Shown piece after piece: positions 1 through 10,363 of a stretch of DNA of 64,000 nt (position 1 is the stretch's first letter; every line of letters starts with the position of its first letter). The DNA comes from Chloroflexota bacterium. GTDB lineage: Bacteria; Chloroflexota; Dehalococcoidia; Lucifugimonadales; JACPCL1. Position numbers and translations under genes: made by a program. Location of the stretch: assembly GCA_016179765.1 (NCBI GenBank), contig JACPCL010000034.1, forward strand, positions 60,554 to 124,553, given 5' to 3'. A model generated the notes under the pieces. The model had not been told where the DNA came from and did no database searches. It saw only the letters and a list, made by a program, of their open reading frames with translations.

Positions 1-1415
1 TCCTCCCACAGCTCGTGGAAGGAACGCCGCGCCAGAGTGGGGAAATCCCGCCCTCGCGTCCAGCGATAGAAGAGCGGCAGCGGCATCTTTTGCAGCCAGC
101 CATCCCTGGAGAAGGGACGCTGCAAGAAGACCGCCACACCTCTTGCCCTGGCCAGCGTCCGCTCTGACCGCATGAGGCGTCCCCAGGCTCTGAAGGTCAG
201 GCCCTCGTACCAGGAGGCCTTGCGCTGCCCTGGCGCACCTTCCACTGCATCGGCCCGCAGCTTCAGCAGCATTCGGGGGATGTTGATCTTAACTGGGCAC
301 ACCTCCCGGCAGGCCCCGCACAGAGTGGAGGCGAAGGGCAGGGCCACCGCTTTGGGCAGGCCCACCATCGCCGGCGTCACCACCGCGCCAATAGGTCCGG
401 GGTACACCCAGCCGTAGGCATGGCCGCCCACCTTGCGGTACACCGGGCAGGCGTTGAGGCAGGCGCCGCACCGGATGCAGAAAAGGGCTTCCCGCAGTTC
501 CGGGTCGGCCAGGAGCCGGCTGCGACCGTTATCCATCATCACCAGGTGGAACTGCTCGGGGCCGTCCTCGTCCTCGTTGCGCCGTGGGCCGGAGACGAGG
601 GTGAAGTAGCTGGTGGCGCGTTGTCCGGTGGCCGCCCTGGGCAGCAGCCGGTAGAAGACTCCCAGGTCCTCCAGGGCAGGGGTGACCTTCTCCATCCCCA
701 TGAGGGCCACGTGAATGGGCGGCAAGGAGGTGCTCATGCGCCCGTTGCCCTCATTGGTGACGATGCACACCGTGCCCGTCTCGGCGATGGCGAAGTTCAC
801 ACCGCTGATGCCCATGCCTGCCTGCAAAAACTTCTGGCGCAGCGTCTCCCGGGCGATGCGCGTCAGCGCCTCGGCATCGGCTCCCTCTGGCGTCCCCAGC
901 TTCCTGGCAAATAGCTCCGCCACCTCCTCCTGGGACTTGTGGATGGCCGGCGCCACGATGTGGAAGGGGGTCTCCCCCGCAAGCTGGATGATGTACTCCC
1001 CCAGGTCGGTTTCCAGGGCCTCCACGCCGTTGGCCGCAAGAAGGTGGTTCAGGGCCATCTCCTCGGAGACCATGCTCTTGCCCTTCACGGCGAGCTTCAC
1101 GCCGTTGCGCCGCGCGATGTCCAGCACAATCTGCGCCGCCTCGTGAGCATCCCTGGCGAAGTGAACGGCGCCTCCGTTGCGCACCACGTTGTCGGCCAGG
1201 AGGCCCACATAGTAGTCCAGGCGCTCAAGTGTGTGGCGCCTGATCTCCCGGGCGCGGTCCCGCAGACGGTCCCAGGCCTCCGGCGTCAGCTCCAGGATGG
1301 CCCGCTGCCGCGCCTGGTCAAAGCCCGTTTGCAGACCCAGAAGGGCCTTCTGGACTTGCGTATCGCCCAAGGCGCGGGCGGCTAGCTTGGAGAACTCTTG
1401 GGTACGTGGCTGCAT
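1..1415 (-). CDS. lutB: LutB-like iron-sulfur protein, lactate utilization (3' end outside window)
   Basis: This gene runs off the left edge of the window, so about 471 residues are visible and the C-terminus is missing. The translation starts at ATG 1413-1415 (MQPRTQEFSK). It shows the LUD domain at about residues 60-290 (motifs GISGVNFAIAETGT and NEGNGRM), then two Cys clusters: CIRCGACLNACP at 313-324 and CGACREVCP at 366-374. This layout is typical of LutB/YkgF, the 4Fe-4S electron-transfer subunit of the LutABC L-lactate oxidation complex in the cytoplasm. It overlaps the 3' end of lutA by about 34 bp, so the two are probably co-transcribed. lutC would be expected beyond position 1 but cannot be seen. 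Confidence 0.9.
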   Translation of the reverse strand, partial: MQPRTQEFSKLAARALGDTQVQKALLGLQTGFDQARQRAILELTPEAWDRLRDRAREIRRHTLERLDYYVGLLADNVVRNGGAVHFARDAHEAAQIVLDIARRNGVKLAVKGKSMVSEEMALNHLLAANGVEALETDLGEYIIQLAGETPFHIVAPAIHKSQEEVAELFARKLGTPEGADAEALTRIARETLRQKFLQAGMGISGVNFAIAETGTVCIVTNEGNGRMSTSLPPIHVALMGMEKVTPALEDLGVFYRLLPRAATGQRATSYFTLVSGPRRNEDEDGPEQFHLVMMDNGRSRLLADPELREALFCIRCGACLNACPVYRKVGGHAYGWVYPGPIGAVVTPAMVGLPKAVALPFASTLCGACREVCPVKINIPRMLLKLRADAVEGAPGQRKASWYEGLTFRAWGRLMRSERTLARARGVAVFLQRPFSRDGWLQKMPLPLFYRWTRGRDFPTLARRSFHELWE

Positions 1416-2116
1416 GCCAAGTGCATTGGTCTCGTCTTCATCCCTCGTCTGCGCATGGCCCCACCCATGTGCATCAGGCAGCCCATGTCACAGGCGACCA
1501 CCGCCTCCGCTTCTGTCACCTCTATGGCCCGCAGCTTCCCCGCCAGGATGGCGGTAGAGATGTCCGCGTACTTGACGGCGAAGGTCCCGCCAAAGCCGCA
1601 ACACTCCGTTGCTGCCTCCATCGGAGCAAACTCTGCACCTCGCACACCCCTTAGGAGGGCCAGCGGTTGGGAGGAGACGCCAAGCTCTCGCAGCAGGTGG
1701 CACGAGGCGTGATAGGTAATCCTGGCTGGGTAGCTGGCGCCCACGTCCGTGACCTTCAGCACGTCCACCAGGAACTGCGATAGCTCGTAGGTGCGGCGGG
1801 CCAACTCCACGGCGCGCTGGGCATCTTTCGGGTTGTCCTTCAGCAACTCAGGCGTATACACCTTGAGCATGGCGGCGCAGGAGCCGGAGGGCACGACGAC
1901 GTATTCGCTGTCCTGGAACAGGTCAAGCCACCGGAGCGCCAGGGGCAGGGCATGGCTGCGGTAGCCGGAGTTGAAAGCAGGCTGTCCGCAACAGGTCTGG
2001 CCGACAGGGAAGTCTACCTGCACTTCCAGGCGACGGAGCAGGTTTACCGTGCTCACCCCCACCTGAGGGAAGAACTGGTCCACCAGGCAGGTGGCGAAGA
2101 GGGAAGCTCTGACCAC
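1382..2116 (-). CDS. lutA: LutA-like (Fe-S)-binding protein with CCG domains
   Basis: This 244-residue protein has two cysteine-rich CCG domains. The N-terminal one carries Cys10 (FATCLVDQ) and TCCGQPAFNSG near residue 43. The C-terminal one carries HASCHLLRELG and ECCGFGGTFAVKY near residue 170. Length and motifs match LutA/YkgE, the catalytic or electron-transfer subunit of the LutABC lactate dehydrogenase complex. The start is GTG at 2114-2116. The 3' end overlaps the lutB start, which indicates translational coupling. Confidence 0.9.
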   Translation of the reverse strand: MVRASLFATCLVDQFFPQVGVSTVNLLRRLEVQVDFPVGQTCCGQPAFNSGYRSHALPLALRWLDLFQDSEYVVVPSGSCAAMLKVYTPELLKDNPKDAQRAVELARRTYELSQFLVDVLKVTDVGASYPARITYHASCHLLRELGVSSQPLALLRGVRGAEFAPMEAATECCGFGGTFAVKYADISTAILAGKLRAIEVTEAEAVVACDMGCLMHMGGAMRRRGMKTRPMHLACSHVPKSSPS

Positions 2117-2221
2117 GTCGGTCCTTTGGGGTTAAAAACTAGCTGTACAGTAGCAGAACGGGGAAAGGGTTCGCAAGCCAGGCGTTCACATGTCTGTTAA
2201 CGCAAGCCACCTTGTCGTAAT

Positions 2222-2614
2222 CTATTTCAGGGCCATGTGGCCACCAATGATGGCGCCAATGCTGCCCACGACCGCTGTATAGACCAGGACCACCCCACCT
2301 GTGAGACCAAGGGCCAGACGCATGCCTTGGGACAGCAGCCCGCGAGCAAAAATGTCCAACCCCAGCACCACGACCGCAATGGGAATAATCATAAACAGGC
2401 CCATGAGCACTCCTATCAGAACGGCTTTGCCCGTGGTGGCGCTGACTTTGGACCCTGCAATGTAGCCGCCTACGAAAGGGCCTAAAGGGGCCGTGATGAA
2501 ATGCAGGATAGGAGGTAGGAACATGCCAAGAGCAACCAGGAACCCGATGAATGCACTTTTGACCATGACATGTCCATCATAACCTGGCGGAACATGCAAG
2601 TAAATCTGGGGCAC
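2222..2614 (-). CDS. Small integral membrane protein of unknown function
   Basis: The 130-residue product is strongly hydrophobic, with about three predicted membrane segments (around 18-40, 62-90 and 100-125) rich in Gly and Ala. It contains the glycine motif GPFVGGYIAG between the first two segments, as seen in small DUF5518-like membrane proteins. The GTG start at 2614 has AAAGG about 12 bases upstream. An ATG at 2564-2566 (MVKSAFIGF) would remove 16 residues and is an equally reasonable start. No function can be assigned. Confidence 0.6.
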   Translation of the reverse strand: MPQIYLHVPPGYDGHVMVKSAFIGFLVALGMFLPPILHFITAPLGPFVGGYIAGSKVSATTGKAVLIGVLMGLFMIIPIAVVVLGLDIFARGLLSQGMRLALGLTGGVVLVYTAVVGSIGAIIGGHMALK

Positions 2615-2648
2615 ATTTCATACAAAACCTTTGCCGTAGATGCCTTGG

Positions 2649-3575
2649 TCATTGTTGCTTAGCCACAAATCTCATCGGCAAGTAAGGCTCCGCCTTCAAG
2701 AGGCTAGGACTGCCCTGGATCACCATCTCCGCCACGTGGCGTCCGCTGGCCGCAGCCAGGAGGATCCCGGAGTGACCATGGCCAGTGTTCAGGTAGACGC
2801 CGGATAGCGTGGGGGCAGGCCTCATGATAGGCAGGCCATCCTGGGATTGCGGGCGTGGCCCGGCGAACTGGCCCACCACCTGAGCGGCCTCCAAGGAAGG
2901 GATGATGGACAGGGCGTGCTCTATCAATCTGTCCCGGGCTTCGGCGCTCCAGGCACCCATGGCCAGCACCGCCCTCTCGCACGGGATGACGCCCGTGGTG
3001 GTGCGCAAGCCCGTTAGCTTGCCGGCGCGCCGCTCCAGGCCAGTAACCTGCCGCGCCTGAAACTGCGCGCCGCTCCGTTCGGCGGCCTGGGCCAGCGCCA
3101 GGGTATGACGATAGGAGTCCACCTGGCCAAAGCGGTCGCACCAGAGAGCGCCCAGCACCCTGGGGGACAGCCGCGGCTCTAACCTGCGGGCCTCCTCGCC
3201 ATCCAGATAGGCCAGCTTCGCCCCAGCCAGACCAGGAGCAGCGGCAAGAGCCTTGCCCTCCTCCACCTGCTCCGCCCGCAGGGCGACCCGCAACCCCTGC
3301 GCCACCTGGTAGAAGGTGTCTACGCCCGTCTCCTCCTTCAGGCGCGGCAACAGCTCCTGGCTCAGACGAAGGGATGTATCAAAGAGGTGGTTGAGGGCGG
3401 GGTTGCTGGAGGCGCGCCAGGGACTGAACAGACCGGTGGCGTGGAAGGAGGCCCCGGCGCCGATGGCCTCCCTGTCCATCACCAGGACCTTGGCCCCCTG
3501 CCGCGCCAGGTAGTAAGCCGTGGCGCATCCGATGGCTCCAGCGCCCACAATGACGATCTCAGGGGAGGCTGTCAA
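2649..3575 (-). CDS. FAD-dependent amine/glycine oxidase family protein with an internal deletion
   Basis: The N-terminus carries the FAD-binding Rossmann motif VGAGAIGCATAYYLA (residues 10-24). The C-terminus carries the DAO-family block DGLPIMRPAP...GHGHSGILLAAASG (residues 247-279). Members of this family (DadA, ThiO, glycine oxidase) are usually about 370 residues and oxidise amines or amino acids. This one has 308. The missing part lies between GAWS (207-210) and FAGPRP (237-242), where the family has a PVKGQ-containing substrate-domain strand and roughly 50 more residues. The reading frame stays open, so it is either a shortened enzyme or an in-frame deletion. Substrate is unknown. Confidence 0.8.
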   Translation of the reverse strand: MTASPEIVIVGAGAIGCATAYYLARQGAKVLVMDREAIGAGASFHATGLFSPWRASSNPALNHLFDTSLRLSQELLPRLKEETGVDTFYQVAQGLRVALRAEQVEEGKALAAAPGLAGAKLAYLDGEEARRLEPRLSPRVLGALWCDRFGQVDSYRHTLALAQAAERSGAQFQARQVTGLERRAGKLTGLRTTTGVIPCERAVLAMGAWSAEARDRLIEHALSIIPSLEAAQVVGQFAGPRPQSQDGLPIMRPAPTLSGVYLNTGHGHSGILLAAASGRHVAEMVIQGSPSLLKAEPYLPMRFVAKQQ

Positions 3576-3639
3576 GGCGGCTCCTGTCGGGATAGCTTGA
3601 AGCTACCCAAACCCTTCTGGGCGCGCCCTGGTGTACCGG

Positions 3640-4158
3640 TTACTCCCCCGCACCGGGTAAGAGGGTGGTGATGACCACCATGAGCACGGCCAAGGGGATA
3701 AAACCCACGACCACCACGCCAACGGCCCGCCAGGTGGACTTGTAGTCCAGAGCCTGTCGCACGCCAACGACCATTGTGGCCAGTTGCCAGACAGAGGCGA
3801 TAAGGAACACAAAGCCTGAGATAACGCCAACGATTCCGAGAATTCTCAGCAGGCCGGGGGTCTGGGCAAACCCTATTGCGCGGGCCAACTCCCCCCAGTC
3901 GGCTTTCGTCTCAGCAGTCTTGAATAGGGTAGTTCCGATGAAGAAGGTGATCCAGGCCCAGAGTATCCAACTAATGATGGCGCCAATGACACCAACCACC
4001 AGGCCCAGCCAGCCTGCGGCTCCTGCGCCACCAATACCTGTGGCAATAGCCACCAGGATGACAACGATGATCGCCTGTGAGGTGGCAGACTTATCAGCCT
4101 CTATCTCTTCGTACGTGGAAACTTTGAAGGTTGCGACGCCGATCATTCGCTGGAGCAT
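3640..4158 (-). CDS. Yip1-like multi-pass membrane protein
   Basis: The 172-residue product has about five hydrophobic segments and a soluble N-terminus of some 30 residues with ATFKVSTYEEIEAD. This arrangement, together with WLGLVVGVIGAIISWILWAW, resembles bacterial Yip1-domain proteins, whose role is poorly known. The start is placed at ATG 4156-4158 because AAGGAGG sits five bases upstream. A longer reading from 4182 would put that ribosome-binding site inside the gene. It follows the flavoprotein gene in opposite reading order on the same strand, with no sign of coupling. Confidence 0.7.
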   Translation of the reverse strand: MLQRMIGVATFKVSTYEEIEADKSATSQAIIVVILVAIATGIGGAGAAGWLGLVVGVIGAIISWILWAWITFFIGTTLFKTAETKADWGELARAIGFAQTPGLLRILGIVGVISGFVFLIASVWQLATMVVGVRQALDYKSTWRAVGVVVVGFIPLAVLMVVITTLLPGAGE

Positions 4159-4274
4159 GATGCCCTCCTTGCCATGAACCACTCCATGCTGAAGAACAAT
4201 TGTAGTAAGTGTATCCAGATTCCGCTACCCCAAAAAGAAGGACAATGGCTGTGAAATGCAGTCTCCAACGCCCC

Positions 4275-5549
4275 TCACTCGTGCTTTTCGTAGGGGTTCC
4301 GGGGGTCGTACCGGTAGCGGCGGATGCCAGGCATGAACTGCCAGATGGCAGCGACAACCAACACCGAAATCACACCCCCCAGCACCATGGTGTTCCCCGC
4401 CCCAACGGCCCCAGAGAGAATGCCAACCTCTATCTGGCCCACGTTGTTGGCCCCCATGGCGGCAAAGGAGTGGGCGCTACTGGCCCGCCCCAGGAGCCTG
4501 TCGGGCGTGGTCATCTGCACAATGGCCTGGCGCATGGTCGCGCTAATAGCGTCGGTGACGCCCAGCACCACCACAATGAGCAGGCCGATCCAGAAGATGT
4601 GGACGAGCCCAAAGACAAGGAGCATCACCGCGTAGACGATGGTGCCCGCCAGGACAATCACCCCCTTCTGGTTCCACCGATTGGTGAACAGCACCAGAGA
4701 GGTCCCCAGAATGCCCCCAGCGGCATCAGCGGCGTTCAGGAGGCCGGTGCCCTTGGCTCCCATGCCATAGAGCTGGTCCGCAAAGACCGGGAACAGAGGA
4801 CGGTAAAAGCTGACGATCATCACGCCAATGTCTAGCAGGTACAGCCCGGGCAGCAGCCTGTGCCCCATCACGAACCGGTACCCCTCCTTCAGCGACGCCA
4901 GGGTGGTGCGCCGCGTCGTGCCTGGCTCCGGTTTGCCGGAGGCCTTGATCATCAGGGGCGCGAAGGTGGCGGCAAGGGCGATGACGGCACCGATGGCGAA
5001 GGAGGTCGTGACTCCCAGCACCTCGTATGCCTGCCAGAAAATAAGGGGCGCACCAATGCTGGCCACCTGACGGGTGATGATCTGGATGCTGAGGGCATGG
5101 GTGAGGAGGCTGCGCGGGACAACCCTGGGCAACATGGCGGGTCGGGCCGAGCCTCCCAGGGTATTGACGATGCCCGCGAGTCCAGTGACGAAGAAGATAT
5201 GCCAGGGCCGGAGAGCTTCCGCAGCGGCCAGGATGGTCAACCCCAGGAACATGACAAAGGCCGTTCCCTGGGTGAAGACCATCAGCTTCTTGCGGTCAAT
5301 AACGTCGGCAAGGGCGCCGCCGTAGAGGATTATGGGCATCTGTAGAAGCTGGACAACGCCCAAAAGGCCAAGCTGGGCGGCAGAGCCGGTCTCGTCATAC
5401 AGCCATTGAGCGCTGATGAGGGCCTTCAGCGTCATGGCGATGGAGGTGGCGACGCCACCTACCCAGAGGTACGAAAAATCACGGTAGCCAAAGAGGGACC
5501 ACGGCCGGGGTTCCGGTGGCGCTTGGTCGGCCTGCTGAGTCTGAGCCAT
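4275..5549 (-). CDS. MFS transporter (MFS_3, EntS-like exporter)
   Basis: This 424-residue protein has about 12 predicted transmembrane helices. The helix 2-3 loop reads GGALADVIDRKKLMVFTQ, a clear major facilitator motif A variant (GxLaDrxxRkk). The fold and the motif match the MFS_3 group that includes the enterobactin exporter EntS. It should sit in the cytoplasmic membrane and export a small molecule by proton antiport, but the substrate cannot be read from sequence. The gene stands alone between the Yip1-like gene and tRNA-Pro. Confidence 0.88.
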   Translation of the reverse strand: MAQTQQADQAPPEPRPWSLFGYRDFSYLWVGGVATSIAMTLKALISAQWLYDETGSAAQLGLLGVVQLLQMPIILYGGALADVIDRKKLMVFTQGTAFVMFLGLTILAAAEALRPWHIFFVTGLAGIVNTLGGSARPAMLPRVVPRSLLTHALSIQIITRQVASIGAPLIFWQAYEVLGVTTSFAIGAVIALAATFAPLMIKASGKPEPGTTRRTTLASLKEGYRFVMGHRLLPGLYLLDIGVMIVSFYRPLFPVFADQLYGMGAKGTGLLNAADAAGGILGTSLVLFTNRWNQKGVIVLAGTIVYAVMLLVFGLVHIFWIGLLIVVVLGVTDAISATMRQAIVQMTTPDRLLGRASSAHSFAAMGANNVGQIEVGILSGAVGAGNTMVLGGVISVLVVAAIWQFMPGIRRYRYDPRNPYEKHE

Positions 5550-5678
5550 TACGCAAGCCGCCTATGGAAGGGCAGATCGGTGTCCACAGGCAGGATGGTA
5601 TCGCATGCAAAGAAGTCCGTCAACCTGAAGTCCCGGCCTTCTGAGTCCCCAGGGGACGGTAGAGAAGTTCGGTAGGAG

Positions 5679-5752
5679 TCGGGGCGAGTGGATTTGAACC
5701 ACCGACCCCCTGCACCCCATGCAGGTGCGCTACCAGTCTGCGCCACGCCCCG
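5679..5752 (-). tRNA. tRNA-Pro (anticodon GGG)
   Basis: On the minus strand the sequence folds as a complete cloverleaf. The acceptor stem is CGGGGCG/CGCCCCG. The D arm is GCGC...GCGC with the AGACTGGTA loop. The anticodon stem is CCTGC/GCAGG around loop ATGGGGT, which gives anticodon GGG. The T arm is GGTGG TTCAAAT CCACT with one G-T pair. The discriminator base is A and CCA is not encoded. It decodes proline CCC and CCU codons. Confidence 0.97.
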
Positions 5753-5899
5753 ACGAAGCTTAGCATACCATTCCAGGAGCACCGCAGCAAGGCGCAGCAG
5801 AACTGCGCTCCCGTTTGCTTTCGGGGGAAGGGGGAGCAGCCTTCAGGTCCTCAACTACATACCCTAACCAACTCTGGCTCCCCCTTTCCCCATAAATTT

Positions 5900-5938
5900 G
5901 AATCGGTGTGATGCGGCCTCGCCGTATTACACCGATTC
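5900..5938. repeat. Long imperfect palindrome (hairpin)
   Basis: The arms GAATCGGTGTGATGCGGC and GCCGTATTACACCGATTC pair over about 18 bp, with G-T pairs at the mismatched positions and a CTC loop. T-rich sequence follows on both sides. It resembles the GTGTG...TGCGG palindromes at 28.3 and 44.2 kb. It could be a bidirectional terminator or a repeat copy. Confidence 0.6.
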
Positions 5939-6210
5939 TTTAGATCATCGTCCCCCTCTCCCCATGGGAGCTTTGCACCAAAAGTCAGGAAGGTGCAGGA
6001 AACCTTGGGTTTCCTGCCGGGGTCTGGGGTGTCCCCAGATTCAGATTCCCCCTCTCCTGCAGAGCCTGTCCTGAGCCTGCGAAGGGAGAGGAGAACACAG
6101 GGAGTGAGGTCGGAACCCCGCTGGCAATTATTTTGCAAATGACCATCAGGCTGCGGCATGATGCCGCTCCGCTTACGGGGCGATGGTTTCAACCCCTAGC
6201 AAACAGTATC

Positions 6211-6392
6211 TAGCAGGCTGCTGAAGAACACCCCCAAACCCCCTCAAGGGGGTTCAAGGTATCCCCTTCTCTTTCAAGAAGGCTCCAAAGAAGCCTTCCT
6301 CTCGGGGATTGGTTTGTATCTGGGGGACACCCCCAGACCCCCGCCAAAGGGGCTACGCCCCTCTGGACACCCCTTTCTTCCGAGGCCTGCTA
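6211..6392 (+). mobile_element. MITE-like element, copy 1
   Basis: About 182 bp bounded by imperfect inverted ends. The left end is TAGCAGGCTGCTGAAGAA. The right end, read on the other strand, is TAGCAGGCCTCGGAAGAA. The inside is a set of self-complementary blocks (CCCCCAAACCCCC, CCCCTCAAGGGGG, GGGGGACACCCCCAG) and has no coding capacity. Related copies lie at 17208-17352 (inverted), 62639-62772 and, in part, 63822-63903. The ends begin and finish with TA, which suggests TA-targeted insertion as in IS630/Tc1-type elements; that last point is inference. Confidence 0.75.
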
Positions 6393-6463
6393 GAGCTGCG
6401 GTCCCTTTGAGACATTGGCAAACCAGGGTGACTGCGTTCCACCCGCATCCATAGACGGGGGTC

Positions 6464-6898
6464 TCATCCTCCGCCGCCAGCCTGCGGGGGATGGCGTCGG
6501 CGGCGCACCACTTTCAGGCGGGCCTGGGCACGCTGGATAGAGGCCATCGCCCGCTCCAGGTCAACATCCGCGGCGCGGTGCGTGACACGCTCCTGGGCGC
6601 TCTTCATAGCCGCCTGCGCCCGGGCCTCATCAATCTCCTCGGCGCGCTCGGCGGTGTCTGCGAGCACCACGACACGGTTGGCCATGACCTCCAGGAAGCC
6701 GCCGCTGACCGCCAGGTAGGCGTCCTCCTGGCCCTGCTTCATGATGCGCAGCTCGCCGGGCTTGAGGATGGTGAGCAGGGGCGCGTGGTGGGGCAGGATG
6801 CCCAACTCCCCCTCAATGCCTGGGGCCACAACGCCGCTCACCTCTTCAGAGTAGACCAGCCGCTCCGCTGTCACAATCTCTAGCTTCATAGTTGCCAT
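6464..6898 (-). CDS. atpC: F1Fo ATP synthase epsilon subunit
   Basis: The 144-residue product has the epsilon beta-sandwich with [25 protein letters not shown] (about 19-43) and the glycine-rich [12 protein letters not shown] (61-72). A charged helical hairpin follows, ending in [13 protein letters not shown]. It is part of the F1 central stalk and limits ATP hydrolysis. It is the last gene of the atp operon, but two extra genes separate it from atpD, where atpC normally follows directly. Confidence 0.95.
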   Translation of the reverse strand: MATMKLEIVTAERLVYSEEVSGVVAPGIEGELGILPHHAPLLTILKPGELRIMKQGQEDAYLAVSGGFLEVMANRVVVLADTAERAEEIDEARAQAAMKSAQERVTHRAADVDLERAMASIQRAQARLKVVRRRRHPPQAGGGG

Positions 6899-6917
6899 AT
6901 ATTCAACCCCAGGTGGT

Positions 6918-7304
6918 TCAACTCGGGACTAGCGATAGCAGCCTTGGCAAGACGCGCTTTATCGCTTCCACATCAGTGGCTACGTCCTCAGGATCCAAGA
7001 ATCCCTCGTAGAACTGGGAATGAAGGCGTTCCCCTCTCACGAAGGCGTTCTCAATGCTATCTTCTTGGAGTTCTTTGGCGAGTTGCCTGGCGAAACGTCT
7101 CATGTCGGCATGACTGTTTAGCTTGTTGCCTTTCGCCAAGGCGACAGCCCTTAGAGCTTCTGCAAGGGCACCCCAAGCCATCTCCGCCCCCTTTCCCCAT
7201 TCGCCTCGGCCCAACATTTCAGCGGCGTTCTCCAGATAGTACATTGTCTGACGCCTGTAGCGCTCCAACAGTTGCAGCCCTTCTTCTTTGCTTTCCAATG
7301 TCAT
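6918..7304 (-). CDS. HEPN/PaREP1-like helical protein inside the atp operon
   Basis: The 128-residue product is all helical by eye. Its pattern ([32 protein letters not shown], then ERLHSQFYE) matches the HEPN-like PaREP1 group. Arg90 and His95 (RGERLH) give an Rx4H motif of the kind used by HEPN ribonucleases. Its ATG overlaps the stop of the upstream 74-residue gene in an ATGA, so the two are translationally coupled. It sits between atpD and atpC and is not an ATP synthase subunit. It could be a ribonuclease-type toxin with its partner or an unrelated nucleotide-binding protein; the motif match is suggestive only. Confidence 0.65.
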   Translation of the reverse strand: MTLESKEEGLQLLERYRRQTMYYLENAAEMLGRGEWGKGAEMAWGALAEALRAVALAKGNKLNSHADMRRFARQLAKELQEDSIENAFVRGERLHSQFYEGFLDPEDVATDVEAIKRVLPRLLSLVPS

Positions 7305-7525
7305 CGCTTCTGTGGCTTTACGGGAAATTCGTAGGATGTTATCTCTCCGGTGGTGGCATCTATCTGCACCGTGGCGACTATCTCCTTGGTAAGGCCTACA
7401 TCCGCCTTCACTTCCCAGGCGCCATTGGTCTTCTTGGCCCCCTTAGGCTGGACGAAGTAGTAGTAGCGCCCCAGAAACGCCAACGCAACCGAAGTAGCTT
7501 GCTGCGCATTACGGACCTGCGGCAT
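7301..7525 (-). CDS. 74-residue PepSY-like protein coupled to the HEPN gene
   Basis: The product reads MPQVRNAQQATSVALAFLG at the start. Its second half, TKEIVATVQIDATTGEITS, looks like a PepSY-type beta-hairpin (the VxVDAxTGEI pattern). The start at 7525 has AGGAGG seven bases upstream; a longer frame from 7588 would run back into atpD. It begins 13 bp after the atpD stop and overlaps the HEPN gene by 4 bp. Function is unknown. Being paired with the HEPN gene, it may be its partner or regulator. Confidence 0.65.
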   Translation of the reverse strand: MPQVRNAQQATSVALAFLGRYYYFVQPKGAKKTNGAWEVKADVGLTKEIVATVQIDATTGEITSYEFPVKPQKR

Positions 7526-7538
7526 GGTCTTTGTCCTC

Positions 7539-9865
<2,327 letters not shown>

Positions 9866-9928
9866 GGAGTTCCCTTTTGACCTCTCCCCCTTTGACCCTC
9901 TCTCCCAAAGGGAGAAGCAGAAGTCTAT

Positions 9929-9975
9929 CGGTGAGGATTTCTGTTGCGGTGTAGCCGCAACAGAAATCCTCACTA
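9929..9975. repeat. TTGCGG-type palindrome, copy 1
   Basis: Almost perfect palindrome with arms GTGAGGATTTCTGTTGCGG and CCGCAACAGAAATCCTCAC around a short TGTAG loop, lying between the 70-residue gene and atpG. The same design recurs at 28251-28297 and 44180-44224. It may act as an RNA hairpin inside the operon, or it may simply be a dispersed repeat. Confidence 0.8.
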
Positions 9976-10032
9976 TTTCTCCTCTCCCCTCTCCCCCTCA
10001 GGGAAGGGGGACTAAGGGGGATGGGTACGGCC

Positions 10033-10245
10033 CTACTCCCCCGTCTCCTCATATATCCAGGCCACGTAGGCGGTGTTGACAATAGTAGGCGACTCATCGT
10101 CTCCCTGTCGCACCACCAGATAGCCCTCATCGCCGTCCAGGAGCTGGCCGTCAATCTCCTGAAGGTAGCCATCTATCTCTAGGCTGGTGACCACCACCAC
10201 CTGCTTCCCCTTCAGGCGCTTCACTATTTCCTCTACAAAAGGCAT
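10033..10245 (-). CDS. 70-residue protein of unknown function between atpA and atpG
   Basis: The product starts MPFVEEIVKRLKGKQVVVVT and continues with EIDGYLQEIDGQLLDGDEGYLVVR, an all-beta pattern that resembles an Sm-like or DUF2642-type barrel. It ends VNTAYVAWIYEETGE. The start at 10245 has AGGAAAGAG six bases upstream, a good ribosome-binding site. It reads in the same direction as the atp genes and lies between atpA and atpG, a place normally without extra genes. Nothing in it points to a role in ATP synthase. The family is not recognised. Confidence 0.6.
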   Translation of the reverse strand: MPFVEEIVKRLKGKQVVVVTSLEIDGYLQEIDGQLLDGDEGYLVVRQGDDESPTIVNTAYVAWIYEETGE

Positions 10246-10363
10246 TTGCTTCTCTTTCCTTGGCGCAGCACACGAGCTGCGGCTTTTCGCCTGCCGTGGC
10301 GTTACGTCACTTTGCCACGTTTCGTCCCGACTGCATCGCGACTCGCTCCGAATGACAACGGTG

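Larger units (their letters stand above)
5753..6463. other. Gene-free stretch of about 700 bp rich in hairpins and repeats
   Basis: No convincing gene was found between tRNA-Pro and atpC. The stretch has several CCCCTCTCC/GGAGAGG runs, a hairpin at 5900-5938 (arms GAATCGGTGT and ACACCGATTC) and a MITE-like element at 6211-6392. A short open frame at 5851-6192 is made of these repeats and is not supported as a gene. The hairpin at 5900-5938 is far from atpC and is not clearly its terminator. Confidence 0.7.

Noticed and set aside
5851..6192. 113-residue minus-strand frame between tRNA-Pro and atpC
   Set aside because: It is built from hairpin and GC-rich repeat pieces and has no ribosome-binding site.
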